Shown: positions 25,335 through 35,027, counted from the first letter of the stretch. The stretch is 64,000 nucleotides of DNA from Parendozoicomonas haliclonae (GCF_900174585.1 NZ_FWPT01000001.1:558001-622000), one strand, 5' to 3'. Translations and numbers: made by a program. The notes: generated by a model from the sequence alone, not told the origin.

Positions 25335-27068
25335 TTATGATTTGGCTTTGAGCTTGAAGCGGCTGTTTAATATCTCGGAGTCGTATTGTTGAATCCGATT
25401 GGATTTCTTTTTCCAGTAACGCCAGTTTAAAACCACAAAAGCAATGGCTGCCGAGAACAGGAATATTTCCGGCAGGCTGTTGTAAACGAGCGCTATGCAG
25501 TAGATATACCATTCCACATCTTTGGACGGGGTATCACCAAAATTATTTACAGTCAGGTTAATCATCATGGCAATCCAGCTGAAGAAGTAAGGCAGCAGCC
25601 AGAACCAGACCAGAAAGCTAAAGAAGGTCTCTTTCTTCGAGTGTTTTTTGCGATGGATAAATTGCACCAGTTTGGTAAACCCGTAAGCCGCCAAAGCTGC
25701 TACAGCAAGACTGTCCCACTTCCGGTAATAACCATCAATCATTTCTTCCAGCATAGAGGGAAGGGTGTTTTGCAGCGCCCAGGGTCTTAGCTCGGAAACA
25801 TTGCGGAAGTAGTCATGGAGATACCAGTTGAATTCAACGGCCGCTTCCGGGGAGAACACGCCGATCAGAAAGACCGGAACTGTTAAGGTCAGCAGGGTTA
25901 GCAGATAGCCAAGGATAATCGTTTTCCATAATCCTTTTTTGTTCTGCTTGCTCAAGCTGCCGACGAAGGTTTCATACTTCTCAGTGAAGGCTTTATAGAT
26001 ATCTTTGGAAATCCAGTTATCAGACATCAGGTCCGCATAATTGTCGGACTCATGCTTTTTGAGAAGCTTCTTAACTCCGGAAAGCGCCAGAATATTTTTA
26101 TCCCGCTGCACACTGCCCGCGCCCAGGTTGATAGCCCGTTCCCAGAAACTGGCATCCATGACACATCCAGCGTCGTAGATGTCATCGTTCTCGCCGATAA
26201 AACGCATCTCTGTTGAGCCGGCCGGAATGGTGGCCTTGTATTGCAGGGTCGGTAGCACCGAGTGCATTTCATAGGCGACGGAGTAACCGTTATGGCCGGC
26301 CTCCAGTTCCTTGATCTCTATCTCGGTAAAGTAATGACTGGACTCCAGCCCCTTGGCCTTCAGAAAATCCAGCGTCCAGCTGTGAGGCGTATCATCTTTG
26401 ATAACAAAGTTGGTGCCGCGGTCGGCGGTAACGGTAATGTAATAGCCGTAATAGTGCTCGCCACTGCCGTTGCACGACGAACACTGAACCTTGCCGCTGC
26501 CACTGCAGGTATAACAGCGGGTCTTGCCATTGCCGTAGCAGACCGAGCAGGTGCGTCTGACCGTTTCATTACGGCCATTGATGTACTGGGTGTCGTGGTA
26601 ATAACCACGACCGTAGCAGCTGTTGCACGTGGTCCAGCCGGATGAGTAATTGCAGGAAGTACAGCTGTTTTCTCCACGACCTGAGCAGGAGGTGCAGGTT
26701 TCGGAGCCGTAATAGAGATCCCCATCATTCCCCAGAACCATATTGTGGGTGCGGAATGAGGACAGCGTATTGGACACCTTGCTTCTTAGAAGTCTCAGAA
26801 AGGAAGGATCCGCCCCGGACTTGTATTTGTTCATCTGGGAGGTGGCGTCACTCCGTGCCCTTTCAGGCGAGCCGCAGTAATAACCTCCTCGGGGGGAGCG
26901 ATTGCCGAGAGACTGGTAATTCAGGCCGTAGTTGAGGGTCCAGCCGTAGCGAAACCTTAGCCCGCTGTGTTTTCGACTCTCTTCTGAAAGGCTGACCTGA
27001 CCGTCTTCGCCTGTTTCCCTGGTTATCTTACTGTTTATCCGTTGGGATAATTGTTCCATGGTACCCAT
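25335..27068 (-). CDS. Membrane protein with DnaJ-type Cys-rich zinc-finger repeats, no J domain
   Basis: Protein of 577 residues from the ATG at 27068; a GTG at 27119 would add 17 residues but lacks a ribosome-binding site. Counting from the longer form, residues 142-220 hold six CxxC modules (CTSCSGRG, CTSCNYSSG, CNSCYGRG, CSVCYGNG, CYTCSGSG, CSSCNGSG), the pattern of the DnaJ central domain that binds two zinc ions in groups of four modules. No J domain with HPD is present. Residues 230-395 form a soluble region of unknown fold. Hydrophobic segments at about 400-422, 470-487, 500-523 and 538-565 suggest four membrane helices near the C-terminus, which ends in a basic tail. I know no named family with this order of parts. 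It lies between trpC and hslV, facing away from hslV. Confidence 0.72.
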   Translation of the reverse strand: MGTMEQLSQRINSKITRETGEDGQVSLSEESRKHSGLRFRYGWTLNYGLNYQSLGNRSPRGGYYCGSPERARSDATSQMNKYKSGADPSFLRLLRSKVSNTLSSFRTHNMVLGNDGDLYYGSETCTSCSGRGENSCTSCNYSSGWTTCNSCYGRGYYHDTQYINGRNETVRRTCSVCYGNGKTRCYTCSGSGKVQCSSCNGSGEHYYGYYITVTADRGTNFVIKDDTPHSWTLDFLKAKGLESSHYFTEIEIKELEAGHNGYSVAYEMHSVLPTLQYKATIPAGSTEMRFIGENDDIYDAGCVMDASFWERAINLGAGSVQRDKNILALSGVKKLLKKHESDNYADLMSDNWISKDIYKAFTEKYETFVGSLSKQNKKGLWKTIILGYLLTLLTLTVPVFLIGVFSPEAAVEFNWYLHDYFRNVSELRPWALQNTLPSMLEEMIDGYYRKWDSLAVAALAAYGFTKLVQFIHRKKHSKKETFFSFLVWFWLLPYFFSWIAMMINLTVNNFGDTPSKDVEWYIYCIALVYNSLPEIFLFSAAIAFVVLNWRYWKKKSNRIQQYDSEILNSRFKLKAKS

Positions 27069-27309
27069 ATACAACGTCCTAACTCTGGGTAGGTCCAGGC
27101 AGCCCTTGTGCGGGATCACTGCAGGCGTGCTATCTCCGTGTGGTGAGAGGTTCCTGTAGCAGTCAGCTCACCGCGCGCGGATTGTAAGGGGCTGTTACCG
27201 TTTTTACATCAATGGAACCTGGTAAGTTGCGGAAGTATTGTCCGAGCGCATAACTCCTGTGCCGGCTATTGCGAAAACCGGGCCGATTGAAGATTTCTTT
27301 CGCTGGAAG

Positions 27310-27338
27310 CTTGAAATATCGGTCACTCTGCCCCATAT
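27310..27338 (+). promoter_or_regulatory. Sigma-32 heat-shock promoter of hslVU
   Basis: CTTGAAA at 27310-27316, a 14-base spacer and CCCCATAT at 27331-27338 match the sigma-32 consensus (CTTGAAA, 13-15 bases, CCCCATNT) at every fixed position. Transcription would start near 27345, about 28 bases before the hslV start codon. E. coli hslVU is likewise driven by sigma-32. Confidence 0.92.
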
Positions 27339-27372
27339 CCCCGGTAAGCAAATTTATTCGCAGGAGTTTCCC

Positions 27373-27915
27373 TTGCAACAGTTCAGAGGAACAACCATTC
27401 TTTCCGTGCGCCGGAACGGCAAGGTTGTCGTAGGTGGTGATGGTCAGGTATCCCTGGGTGACACCGTGATCAAGGGAACAGCCCGTAAGGTTCTCCGCCT
27501 CTATGGTGGCAAGGTTTTGGCCGGTTTTGCCGGTGGTACCGCAGATGCCTACACCCTGTTCGAGCGCTTTGAAAACCATCTGGAAAAGCACCAGGGCAAG
27601 CTGCAGAAAGCGGCTGTTGAAATGGCTAAAGAGTGGCGCGCTGATCGTACCCTGCAGCGTCTGGAAGCGATGCTGATTGTGGCCGACAGCAAGGACTCTC
27701 TGATCCTGACCGGTAATGGCGATGTGATGGATACCGATGATGGCATTCTGGCTATCGGTTCCGGCAGCAACTTCGCGCGTTCAGCGGCTATCGCCCTGAT
27801 GGAAAACACCGATCTCTCTGCCCGCGAAGTGGTCGAGAAGAGCCTGAAGATTGCGGGCGATATCTGTGTTTACACCAACCATTCCAACAGAATTGAAGAA
27901 CTGGACAGCGAGTAA
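27373..27915 (+). CDS. hslV: ATP-dependent protease subunit HslV (ClpQ)
   Basis: Proteolytic subunit of the HslUV complex, a cytoplasmic threonine protease of proteasome type. I start it at TTG 27373, six bases after AGGAG. This gives 180 residues and a short propeptide (MQQFRG) ahead of the catalytic Thr of [12 protein letters not shown]. The longer frame reaching back to 27238 would run through the heat-shock promoter and is rejected. Other motifs: [34 protein letters not shown], and [10 protein letters not shown] near the end. The propeptide must be cleaved to expose Thr, whereas E. coli HslV begins directly with Met-Thr-Thr. hslU follows after 54 bases. Confidence 0.95.
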   Translation: MQQFRGTTILSVRRNGKVVVGGDGQVSLGDTVIKGTARKVLRLYGGKVLAGFAGGTADAYTLFERFENHLEKHQGKLQKAAVEMAKEWRADRTLQRLEAMLIVADSKDSLILTGNGDVMDTDDGILAIGSGSNFARSAAIALMENTDLSAREVVEKSLKIAGDICVYTNHSNRIEELDSE

Positions 27916-27969
27916 CAGCCGCCTGCGTGCCGCTGTTTCTGAGATTGCCGTTTCCGAGAATTAAGTATT

Positions 27970-29304
27970 ATGGCTAACATGACGCCCCGCGAAATCGTCC
28001 ATGAACTGGACAGACACATTATCGGCCAGGACGAAGCCAAGCGTGCTGTGGCGATCGCTCTGCGTAACCGCTGGCGCCGTATGCAGGTTGATGCCGACCT
28101 GCGTAACGAGATCAGCCCGAAAAATATTCTGATGATTGGCCCGACCGGTGTTGGTAAGACCGAAGTGGCCCGTCGTCTGGCCCGTCTGGCTAATGCCCCG
28201 TTCATCAAGGTCGAAGCGACCAAGTTTACCGAAGTGGGTTATGTTGGTCGCGATGTGGAATCCATCGTTCGTGATCTGATGGATGCTGCGATCAAGATGA
28301 TGCGTGAGCAGGAGATGGAAAAGGTTAAGCACCGTGCAATGGATGCTGCCGAAGACCGTATTCTGGATGCCCTTCTGCCGCCGGCTCGCAGCTTTAGCGA
28401 AGAAAGCCAGCCCCGTGAAGAAAACGGCACCCGCCAGATGTTCCGCAAGAAGCTGCGCGAAGGTGATCTTGACGATAAAGAGATCGAGATCGATGTGGCT
28501 GAAGCCAAAATGGGCGTAGAGATTATGGCGCCTCCTGGCATGGAAGAGATGACCAACCAGCTGCAGAGCATGTTCTCTAACATGGGCGCAGGCCGTAAGC
28601 AGAGCCGCAAGCTGAAGGTGAAAGATGCCCTGAAGCTGGTGCAGGACGAAGAAGCCGGCAAACTGGTTAACGAAGAAGAGCTGAAGACCAAGGCTGTTCA
28701 GTCCGTTGAGCAGAACGGTATTGTCTTCCTCGACGAGATCGACAAGGTTGCCAAGCGTTCCGGCAGCACCAATGCTGACGTATCCCGTGAAGGTGTTCAG
28801 CGCGATCTGCTGCCTCTGATCGAAGGCTGCACCGTGAACACCAAGTACGGCATGATCAAGACGGATCACATCCTGTTCATCGCTTCCGGTGCTTTCCATC
28901 TGGCCAAGCCGTCCGACCTGATTCCGGAACTGCAGGGCCGTCTGCCAATTCGTGTAGAACTGAAAGCTCTGAGCGTTCAGGACTTCGAGCGTATTCTGAC
29001 CGAGCCAAACGCGGCGCTGACTCAGCAGTACAAGGCGCTGATGAAGACTGAAGGTCTGGATATCGAGTTCAGCAATGATGGCCTGACCAAAGTGGCTGAA
29101 GTCGCCTGGCAGGTGAACGAGCGTACCGAGAACATTGGTGCCCGTCGTCTGCACACCGTGATGGAGCGTCTGCTGGAAGAGGTTTCCTTCTCTGCAGCTG
29201 ATATGGCCTCTGCCGGTGAATCCGTACGCATTGATGAAGCCTATGTTGTGAAGCATCTGGGTGATCTGGTGCAGGATGAAGACCTGAGCCGTTATATCCT
29301 CTAA
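27970..29304 (+). CDS. hslU: HslU (ClpY) ATPase subunit of the HslUV protease
   Basis: AAA+ unfoldase of 444 residues that feeds substrates to HslV. Order of parts: N-terminal region with [13 protein letters not shown], Walker [10 protein letters not shown] near residue 58, pore motif [13 protein letters not shown], the inserted I-domain (about 110-240), Walker [10 protein letters not shown], the sensor region LFIASGAFH, the arginine-finger/sensor 2 region [20 protein letters not shown], and a C-terminus ending SRYIL that docks into HslV. A strong terminator follows, so hslVU is a two-gene heat-shock operon. Confidence 0.98.
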   Translation: MANMTPREIVHELDRHIIGQDEAKRAVAIALRNRWRRMQVDADLRNEISPKNILMIGPTGVGKTEVARRLARLANAPFIKVEATKFTEVGYVGRDVESIVRDLMDAAIKMMREQEMEKVKHRAMDAAEDRILDALLPPARSFSEESQPREENGTRQMFRKKLREGDLDDKEIEIDVAEAKMGVEIMAPPGMEEMTNQLQSMFSNMGAGRKQSRKLKVKDALKLVQDEEAGKLVNEEELKTKAVQSVEQNGIVFLDEIDKVAKRSGSTNADVSREGVQRDLLPLIEGCTVNTKYGMIKTDHILFIASGAFHLAKPSDLIPELQGRLPIRVELKALSVQDFERILTEPNAALTQQYKALMKTEGLDIEFSNDGLTKVAEVAWQVNERTENIGARRLHTVMERLLEEVSFSAADMASAGESVRIDEAYVVKHLGDLVQDEDLSRYIL

Positions 29305-29324
29305 TCGGGATTTCTGCTTTACTG

Positions 29325-29357
29325 ATCCCCGGTATGGTTTCATACCGGGGATTTTTT
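29325..29357 (+). terminator. Rho-independent terminator after hslU
   Basis: A perfect 12-bp stem (ATCCCCGGTATG/CATACCGGGGAT) with a GTTT loop is followed by T residues up to 29357. Confidence 0.9.
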
Positions 29358-29391
29358 ATTTCTGCTGCCAGATTTGACTGTGAAAACACTG

Positions 29392-29442
29392 AGCTGTTTT
29401 TGTCGATAGGCTGCTTTTGTAGATTGGCTGTTTTTGTAGATT
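29392..29442 (+). repeat. Three tandem copies of a 17-bp unit upstream of the DUF971 gene
   Basis: Copies at 29392-29408, 29409-29425 and 29426-29442. The last two (GGCTGCTTTTGTAGATT and GGCTGTTTTTGTAGATT) differ at one base; the first matches the third at 14 of 17. The block ends 6 bases before the ATG at 29449, so it covers the promoter or translation-start area. Confidence 0.75.
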
Positions 29443-29448
29443 AAATGT

Positions 29449-29832
29449 ATGAGCGCCTTTATCCCAAACAAAATTAACCTCCACAAAAAGTCCTGTGAAC
29501 TGGAACTGGGCTATCTGGATGGTCGTAACTGGCGGTTGAGTTGTGAATATCTGCGGGTGTTCAGCCCGTCGGCAGAAGTGCGAGGTCATGGTGTCGGGCA
29601 GGATGTTCTGCAGACCGGCAAAATGCATGTCTCCCTCAAGGCTATTGAGCCGGTAGGCAACTATGGCCTGAAGCTGATCTTTGATGATGGCCATGATTCC
29701 GGTATCTACACTTGGGAATACCTGTGCGAGCTGGGCGAAAAGCAGGATGAGAACTGGCAAGACTATCTGGGCCGTCTGGAAGAAGCGCAGGCTTCTCGCG
29801 ATCCTGATGTAAGTGTTGTCCGTTTGCTTTAG
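29449..29832 (+). CDS. DUF971 family protein (gamma-butyrobetaine hydroxylase-like N-terminal domain)
   Basis: Small soluble protein of 127 residues that matches the DUF971 domain over its full length. Typical pieces are [41 protein letters not shown] (read in two parts) and [10 protein letters not shown]. Stand-alone DUF971 proteins are common next to hslVU in gammaproteobacteria, as here, and the same domain occurs in proteins linked to iron-sulfur assembly. The biochemical role is unproven. There is no usual ribosome-binding site, because the tandem repeat occupies the upstream bases. Confidence 0.85.
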   Translation: MSAFIPNKINLHKKSCELELGYLDGRNWRLSCEYLRVFSPSAEVRGHGVGQDVLQTGKMHVSLKAIEPVGNYGLKLIFDDGHDSGIYTWEYLCELGEKQDENWQDYLGRLEEAQASRDPDVSVVRLL

Positions 29833-29921
29833 GTTGTTTTACTGATCTATATCCTTTGTGGTACGTGCTGCTCGCAGATAGAATGGAGCCACTGAAGTCA
29901 GGCAATGACCATAGAAATCCA

Positions 29922-30680
29922 ATGAGCGAACAGCACTCCAGGGACAAAACCCATTTCGGTTACAAAACCGTAGATAGTGAAGACAAGGAAAAACTTGTCG
30001 CCAACGTTTTCCATTCCGTTGCAGGTCGTTATGACCTGATGAATGACCTTATGTCTATGGGCATTCATCGTCTGTGGAAACGCTTTACCCTTGAATTGAG
30101 CGCCATCCGCAAAGGGCAGAAGGTGCTCGATATTGCTGGTGGTACCGGTGATCTGGCGATGAAGTTCGCTGAGATTGTCGGGCCCGAGGGGAAGGTGGTT
30201 CTGGCAGATATCAATGACTCCATGCTCAAGGTCGGCCGGGACAAACTCACCGATCAGGGCATTATCGGCAATATCGATTATGTGCAGGCCAACGCAGAGT
30301 GTCTGCCGTTTGCTGATAACACCTTCGATCTGGTGACCATCTCTTTCGGTCTTCGTAACGTGACCGATAAAGATGCAGCTATCCGCTCCATGTTGCGGGT
30401 TCTTCGTCCGGGCGGACGTCTGCTGATTCTTGAATTCTCCAAGCCACGCCATGATGTGATCAGCAAGGTTTACGATGCCTACTCGTTCTCTGCTTTACCA
30501 ATGATGGGCAAGCTGGTGACCGATGATGCGGAAAGCTACCGTTATCTCGCTGAGTCCATTCGCATGCACCCTGATCAGGACACTCTGGAAGGGATGATGA
30601 AAGACGCCGGCTTTGTTAAGACCGGGTATCACAATCTGACCGATGGCGTGGTTGCTTTGCACAAGGGCATCAAGCCATGA
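29922..30680 (+). CDS. ubiE: Ubiquinone/menaquinone C-methyltransferase
   Basis: SAM-dependent C-methyltransferase of the quinone pathways (demethylmenaquinone, and DDMQ to DMQ). It has 252 residues from ATG 29922, against 251 in E. coli; a longer reading to 29856 is not supported by homology. Motifs: THFGYKTV at the N-terminus, [19 protein letters not shown], the SAM-binding loop [31 protein letters not shown], and the C-terminal [15 protein letters not shown]. It overlaps ubiJ by four bases, with ubiB following: the conserved ubiE-ubiJ-ubiB operon. Confidence 0.97.
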   Translation: MSEQHSRDKTHFGYKTVDSEDKEKLVANVFHSVAGRYDLMNDLMSMGIHRLWKRFTLELSAIRKGQKVLDIAGGTGDLAMKFAEIVGPEGKVVLADINDSMLKVGRDKLTDQGIIGNIDYVQANAECLPFADNTFDLVTISFGLRNVTDKDAAIRSMLRVLRPGGRLLILEFSKPRHDVISKVYDAYSFSALPMMGKLVTDDAESYRYLAESIRMHPDQDTLEGMMKDAGFVKTGYHNLTDGVVALHKGIKP

Positions 30681-31363
30681 GCGAAGATTCCAATGGGGAG
30701 CAGGCGGGCGGCTGGTTATCCAGTATGCCTGGCGTGGCTGCCCGCATGGCCTTTGAACAGGCCGCTGCCCGTATTATTCAACTCGATACTGTGACTGCTC
30801 AGCGTCTACAGGCATTGGATGACCGGGTGCTGCAGGTTTCCTCTACGACACCTGTCTTGGATATTTATGTCCGCATGGGTGAAAAGCCCACCATCCTCGC
30901 AGTGTGGGAACATGAGGTGGACTGCAGGCTGGAAGGATCAGCCGTTGAACTGATGCGTCTGGCTTTGTCCGATGAGCCTTTGGTGTTCCTGCAACAATCG
31001 GGCATCACTCTGACCGGAAACAGTGATCTTCTGAATACCGCGGCGGCGATTGCTCGGGAAGCCGACTTTGACTGGGAAGGTCAGCTGGCGAAATACACCG
31101 GCGGTATTTTTGCCCATATGCTGGGTTCCGTTGTGCGCTCGGGGCATCGTTCGGCCCGTAAAACCGCAGATATCATGCTGACTAATCTTCCCGAGTTTAT
31201 TCAGGAGGAGTTACGTGTGCTGCCCCCGGTTGGGGAAGTGGATGCGTTCCGTGAAGACCTGGATGAACTGCGTCTGGCCGCTGACCGGTTACAGGCGAGG
31301 GTGGCTCGTCTGGATAAAGACTTGATGGAGAGGCAGGATCAGTCCGCCTCAGACAGGGAGTAA
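30677..31363 (+). CDS. ubiJ: UbiJ, SCP2-domain ubiquinone biosynthesis accessory factor
   Basis: Lipid-binding accessory protein of the cytoplasmic ubiquinone (Ubi) complex, 228 residues. The first part is an SCP2-like domain ([19 protein letters not shown], then LRLAL-type helices binding prenylated intermediates). The last 40 residues are a heptad-like helix ([30 protein letters not shown], in parts) as found in UbiJ proteins. Identification rests mostly on position between ubiE and ubiB, size and this domain order. Confidence 0.88.
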   Translation: MSEDSNGEQAGGWLSSMPGVAARMAFEQAAARIIQLDTVTAQRLQALDDRVLQVSSTTPVLDIYVRMGEKPTILAVWEHEVDCRLEGSAVELMRLALSDEPLVFLQQSGITLTGNSDLLNTAAAIAREADFDWEGQLAKYTGGIFAHMLGSVVRSGHRSARKTADIMLTNLPEFIQEELRVLPPVGEVDAFREDLDELRLAADRLQARVARLDKDLMERQDQSASDRE

Positions 31364-31370
31364 ATAGCGC

Positions 31371-32969
31371 GTGGTGCGTTTGTCTCGAATAATCACCATT
31401 ATTGGCGTGGTGGCTCGTTACCGCCTTGATAATCTGGTCGATAAGGAAATGCTGCCCTGGTATGGGCGTTTGTTTCTGAACTGCCTGCCCTGGCGCTGGA
31501 TTAAAAATGATCGCTCGAGAGGCGAGCGTCTGCGGCTTGCTCTCACCGAGCTTGGCCCCATCTTCGTTAAGTTTGGCCAGATCCTTTCCACACGTCGCGA
31601 TATTCTTCCGGACGATATTGGCATTGAGCTGGCCCAGTTGCAGGATAAGGTACCGCCATTCGGCAGCGAAGAAGCGGTAGCTATTATTGAGCAGGCTCTG
31701 GGCGAGCCGGTTGATAAACTGTTTCAGTCGTTTGAGTGGGAACCAATCGCTTCCGCTTCTGTGGCTCAGGTGCATGGTGCGGTTCTGCACAGTGGTGAAA
31801 AGGTGGTGGTGAAGGTCGTAAGACCGAAGATCCAAAAGACCATCAAAAAAGATATCAGCCTGCTTTATATGCTGGCCCGTCTGATCTTCCTGACCGCTGA
31901 TGGCAAACGCCTGCGTCCGGTTGAAGTGGTGGCTGATTATGAAAGCACCATTCTGGACGAATTGAACCTTCAGCGCGAAGCAGCCAATGCGTCCCAGCTA
32001 CGTCGTAACTTCCTCGACTCTCATCTGCTTTATATCCCGAAGGTGTATTGGGATTACTGCCGTGAAAAAGTCATGGTGATGGAGCGTATTGATGGCGTTC
32101 CGGTGACCAATATTGATGAGCTGCGTGAGCAGGGCACCAATATGAAACTGCTGGCAGAGCGCGGGGTGGAAACCTTTTTCACTCAGGTATTTCGTGACAG
32201 CTTCTTCCATGCCGATATGCATCCCGGCAATATTTTTATCTCCCGAAAGAATCCGGAAGACCCGCAATATATTGGAATCGACTGTGGCATCGTGGGTTCC
32301 CTGACACCGGAAGATCAAAGCTATCTGGCCCGTAACCTGCTGGCGTTCTTCCGCAGGGACTACCGACTGGTGGCTAAACTGCATATTGATTCCGGCTGGG
32401 TTCCGGCGGATACCCGGGTGAATGAGCTGGAAGGGGCAATTCGTACGGTCTGTGAACCGATCTTTGAAAAGCCGCTGGCAGAAATCTCCTTTGGTATGGT
32501 GCTGCTGAACCTGTTTCAGGTGGCCCGTCGCTTCCAGATGGAAGTTCAGCCGCAGCTGGTATTGCTTCAGAAGACCCTGCTCAATATTGAAGGGCTGGGA
32601 CGGCAACTCTATCCTCAGCTGGATTTGTGGGCCACTGCTCAGCCTTATCTGGAAAAATGGATGCGAGAGCGGGTGGCACCACTCGGGGTGCTCAAGCGTA
32701 TCAATGAAAATATGCCAGAGCTGATCGAGCAGGCCCCTATGCTGGCTCATCAGTTGATGGAAGATATTCATACTCTGCGCGGGCGAACGTCTGCCAAGCC
32801 GCAGTCTGTTTTGCCGGTTCCCAAAGGTTATGGCCGCTGGCTGGGGCTTGCGGCTCTGGCCGGAGCTGCATGGCTGGCTCATCAGACTGTGGGGCTGACA
32901 GCTGAAGGCGTGGGGATCGTATTGTTGGGTGGTCTGGGGGGCTACCTGTTCTCAGGTCACAATAGCTGA
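31371..32969 (+). CDS. ubiB: UbiB, ABC1/ADCK-type atypical kinase for ubiquinone biosynthesis
   Basis: Membrane-bound atypical kinase/ATPase needed for ubiquinone synthesis, 532 residues from a GTG start. It shows the KxGQ region ([16 protein letters not shown]), an Ala-rich loop in place of a glycine-rich loop ([11 protein letters not shown]), the VVKVVRP lysine strand, and the catalytic [12 protein letters not shown] and GIDCGIVG motifs, which stand for the HRD-like and DFG-like parts. Two C-terminal membrane helices follow at about 490-530 ([28 protein letters not shown]). It is the last gene of ubiEJB, 28 bases before hisI. Confidence 0.97.
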   Translation: MVRLSRIITIIGVVARYRLDNLVDKEMLPWYGRLFLNCLPWRWIKNDRSRGERLRLALTELGPIFVKFGQILSTRRDILPDDIGIELAQLQDKVPPFGSEEAVAIIEQALGEPVDKLFQSFEWEPIASASVAQVHGAVLHSGEKVVVKVVRPKIQKTIKKDISLLYMLARLIFLTADGKRLRPVEVVADYESTILDELNLQREAANASQLRRNFLDSHLLYIPKVYWDYCREKVMVMERIDGVPVTNIDELREQGTNMKLLAERGVETFFTQVFRDSFFHADMHPGNIFISRKNPEDPQYIGIDCGIVGSLTPEDQSYLARNLLAFFRRDYRLVAKLHIDSGWVPADTRVNELEGAIRTVCEPIFEKPLAEISFGMVLLNLFQVARRFQMEVQPQLVLLQKTLLNIEGLGRQLYPQLDLWATAQPYLEKWMRERVAPLGVLKRINENMPELIEQAPMLAHQLMEDIHTLRGRTSAKPQSVLPVPKGYGRWLGLAALAGAAWLAHQTVGLTAEGVGIVLLGGLGGYLFSGHNS

Positions 32970-32997
32970 CCGGGAATTATTGAGAGGAGGGGAGAAG

Positions 32998-33402
32998 ATG
33001 TCTTCAGCATGGCTGGATGAGGTGAGCTGGAACAGTGATGGTCTGGTTCCGGCCATCGCCCAGGATGTGGACACCGGGAAGGTGCTGATGATGGCCTGGA
33101 TGAACCGTGATGCACTGGAAGCCACAGTTCGGGAAGGCTTTGTCATATATTGGTCACGTTCCCGTCATAAACTCTGGCGCAAGGGTGAGACATCAGGCCA
33201 CACGCAGGAGCTGGTGGATCTGCGTCTGGACTGTGACAGCGATGCGATTCTGGCGCGGGTTCGTCAGCGTGGTGGTATTGCCTGTCATACCGGGCGGGAG
33301 CATTGTTTCTATAAAGAGTTGCAGGCTGGGGACAAGCTCAGCTGGCAGCCGGTAGAGCCGGTAAAAAAAGCACCGGGTGATATTTACAAGTCCGATGTTT
33401 AG
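32998..33402 (+). CDS. hisI: Phosphoribosyl-AMP cyclohydrolase
   Basis: Opens the adenine ring of phosphoribosyl-AMP, the third step of histidine synthesis; zinc and magnesium enzyme. It has 134 residues from ATG 32998, with GAGGAGGGGAG just upstream. The metal-binding signature [15 protein letters not shown], then [11 protein letters not shown], holds the Asp and Cys ligands. It is a separate polypeptide from hisE, unlike the fused hisIE of E. coli. Confidence 0.96.
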   Translation: MSSAWLDEVSWNSDGLVPAIAQDVDTGKVLMMAWMNRDALEATVREGFVIYWSRSRHKLWRKGETSGHTQELVDLRLDCDSDAILARVRQRGGIACHTGREHCFYKELQAGDKLSWQPVEPVKKAPGDIYKSDV

Positions 33403-33428
33403 TGACTGATGTTTGTGGAGAATCAATA

Positions 33429-33785
33429 ATGAAAGGCAATCATCAGGATATACTGCAGCAGTTGGCAGACGTTTTGGAGCAGCGTAAGGGTGAAAGCCCT
33501 GAGAGCTCCTATGTGGCCAGCCTTCACCATAAAGGGTTGAACAAAATCCTTGAAAAGGTGGGGGAAGAGGCCACTGAGACGATTTTGGCGGCCAAGGATG
33601 CTCAGCAGGCCGACGGCACCAGCGGCGACCTGCAAAATGTAGTATATGAAACGGCAGATTTGTGGTTTCATTCTTTGGTTATGCTGTCTCACCTGGGGGC
33701 TGGCCCCCAGGAAGTGCTGGATGAACTGAGCCGTCGCTTTGGTTTATCTGGCCATGATGAGAAGGCAGCGCGAAACCAGAACTGA
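33429..33785 (+). CDS. hisE: Phosphoribosyl-ATP pyrophosphatase
   Basis: Hydrolyses phosphoribosyl-ATP to phosphoribosyl-AMP, the second histidine step; all-alpha MazG-like fold. Its 118 residues contain the typical [31 protein letters not shown] region (Glu-rich metal-binding helix, split here) and the second helix [14 protein letters not shown]. The ATG at 33429 follows GGAGAATCA. It directly follows hisI; this pair just after ubiB is the arrangement known from Pseudomonas. Confidence 0.96.
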   Translation: MKGNHQDILQQLADVLEQRKGESPESSYVASLHHKGLNKILEKVGEEATETILAAKDAQQADGTSGDLQNVVYETADLWFHSLVMLSHLGAGPQEVLDELSRRFGLSGHDEKAARNQN

Positions 33786-33830
33786 TGGCTATGTTATGGC
33801 CATTGTTCTGGCTCAGGCCATTCAGACAGG

Positions 33831-34175
33831 ATGAAAGTAATGAGCGACTGTATTTTCTGCAAGATCACCAAGGGTGAGATTCCGGCAGAGATCGTTTATG
33901 AAGATGAACACTGTATCGCGTTTCGTGATATTCAGCCGAAAGCGCCTGTTCACCTGTTGGTCATTCCCCGCAAGCATGTGGCGAATCTGGATGACCTGAC
34001 AGACGATGATCGTGATCTGATCAGCCATATGATGCTGACCATTCCACGTATTGCCCGCCAGCAGGGTTTGAATGAAGGTTATCGTACCGTGACCAACAAT
34101 GGCGAAGGTGGCGGTCAGGAAGTGTTCCATCTGCACTTCCATATTCTTGGTGGTGGTAGACTCCACCATTTGTAA
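33831..34175 (+). CDS. HIT-family nucleotide-binding protein (HinT-like)
   Basis: Histidine-triad hydrolase of 114 residues, likely cleaving adenosine 5'-phosphoramidates. It has CIFCKITKGEIPAEIVYEDE at the N-terminus and the triad HLHFHI near the end, followed by GG. The first ATG is at 33831; the ATG at 33840 (MSDCIFC) is an equally good start. It sits between hisE and tatA on the same strand. Confidence 0.93.
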   Translation: MKVMSDCIFCKITKGEIPAEIVYEDEHCIAFRDIQPKAPVHLLVIPRKHVANLDDLTDDDRDLISHMMLTIPRIARQQGLNEGYRTVTNNGEGGGQEVFHLHFHILGGGRLHHL

Positions 34176-34250
34176 GGTTTTGGTTTGTAGTCGCAGGGCT
34201 ATTCCTAGTCGCAGGACTGCGCGCGTTAATGAGTGAATGAGGGATTAATT

Positions 34251-34499
34251 ATGGGCATCAGTATTCCACAGCTGCTGATTATTCTGGCAATTCTGATCTT
34301 GATCTTCGGTACCAAGCGTCTGCGCAATATCGGCGGTGATCTGGGCAGTGCCGTGAAAGGCTTCCGCAAGGCCATGGGCAACGAAGAAGGCGACGCAAAG
34401 AAAGATGCGGACAAGCTGGAACAGAAAGACGCTGATTTCGATATGAATGCCGATGTGAAGACCGACGCCAAAGACGCCAAGGACAAGCATCAATCCTGA
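34251..34499 (+). CDS. tatA: Twin-arginine translocase subunit TatA
   Basis: Pore-forming component of the Tat pathway that exports folded proteins; 82 residues. One N-terminal membrane helix ([16 protein letters not shown]) is followed by the conserved [20 protein letters not shown] amphipathic helix and a very charged Asp/Lys-rich tail. The ATG at 34251 is chosen over an upstream in-frame start because it fits the family N-terminus MGISIPQ. It is the first gene of tatABC. Confidence 0.96.
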   Translation: MGISIPQLLIILAILILIFGTKRLRNIGGDLGSAVKGFRKAMGNEEGDAKKDADKLEQKDADFDMNADVKTDAKDAKDKHQS

Positions 34500-34625
34500 T
34501 AGCGGGCGGTAGTCCTGCAGGGCTACTATCTGCCATCAGCTTTTGCTGGTTTCTATGTTGTTCTCTGTGCCTGGCTGAATTGGCAGCGAGGCTCTTGAAA
34601 TAGGCGTTAACGGAAGGCATGCGCT

Positions 34626-35003
34626 GTGTTTGATATTGGTTTTCTGGAACTGGTCATTATTGCGGTGATAGCACTGGTTGTGCTTGGCCCGGAGCGACTG
34701 CCGGTGGCGATCAAGACCACGGCTCTTTGGGTGTCCCGAATCAAGCGCAGCTTCCAGGGAATTCGCTCGGAGATTGAGCGAGAGTTGAAAGTGGATGAGA
34801 TCCGCAGGGAAATCCACAACAACAATGTGATGGATGAGCTGAAGCGTACCCGTGAAGAGATCAGCCAGGAAGTCAGTGCCATGCGCAAGCAGGTGGATCT
34901 GACCGACGATCTCAAAGGTGTGACTGCTGAGAAGAGTTCCAGCGCACCGGAAGCGCCCAAAGCTGATGCCCAGCCGCCAAAAGATCCTTCCAGCCAGTCC
35001 TGA
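34626..35003 (+). CDS. tatB: Twin-arginine translocase subunit TatB
   Basis: Partner of TatC in the signal-peptide receptor complex, 125 residues from a GTG start. The N-terminus MFDIGFLELVIIAVIALVVLG is one short membrane helix followed by the LGPERLP motif that separates TatB from TatA. A long amphipathic helix and a Pro/Ala/Lys-rich tail follow. Located 126 bases after tatA and 24 before tatC. Confidence 0.95.
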   Translation: MFDIGFLELVIIAVIALVVLGPERLPVAIKTTALWVSRIKRSFQGIRSEIERELKVDEIRREIHNNNVMDELKRTREEISQEVSAMRKQVDLTDDLKGVTAEKSSSAPEAPKADAQPPKDPSSQS

Positions 35004-35027
35004 AGGACGTCACTGTAAGACAGATTA

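Noticed and set aside
25335-27119. True DnaJ co-chaperone
   Set aside because: No J domain with HPD, six instead of four Cys modules, and a membrane region.
27238-27372. Upstream extension of hslV
   Set aside because: It would include the sigma-32 promoter and the AGGAG site, and HslV proteins have no 45-residue N-terminal extension.
27961-29343. Open frame of 460 codons antisense to hslU
   Set aside because: Shadow of a strongly biased, highly conserved gene; no motif seen.
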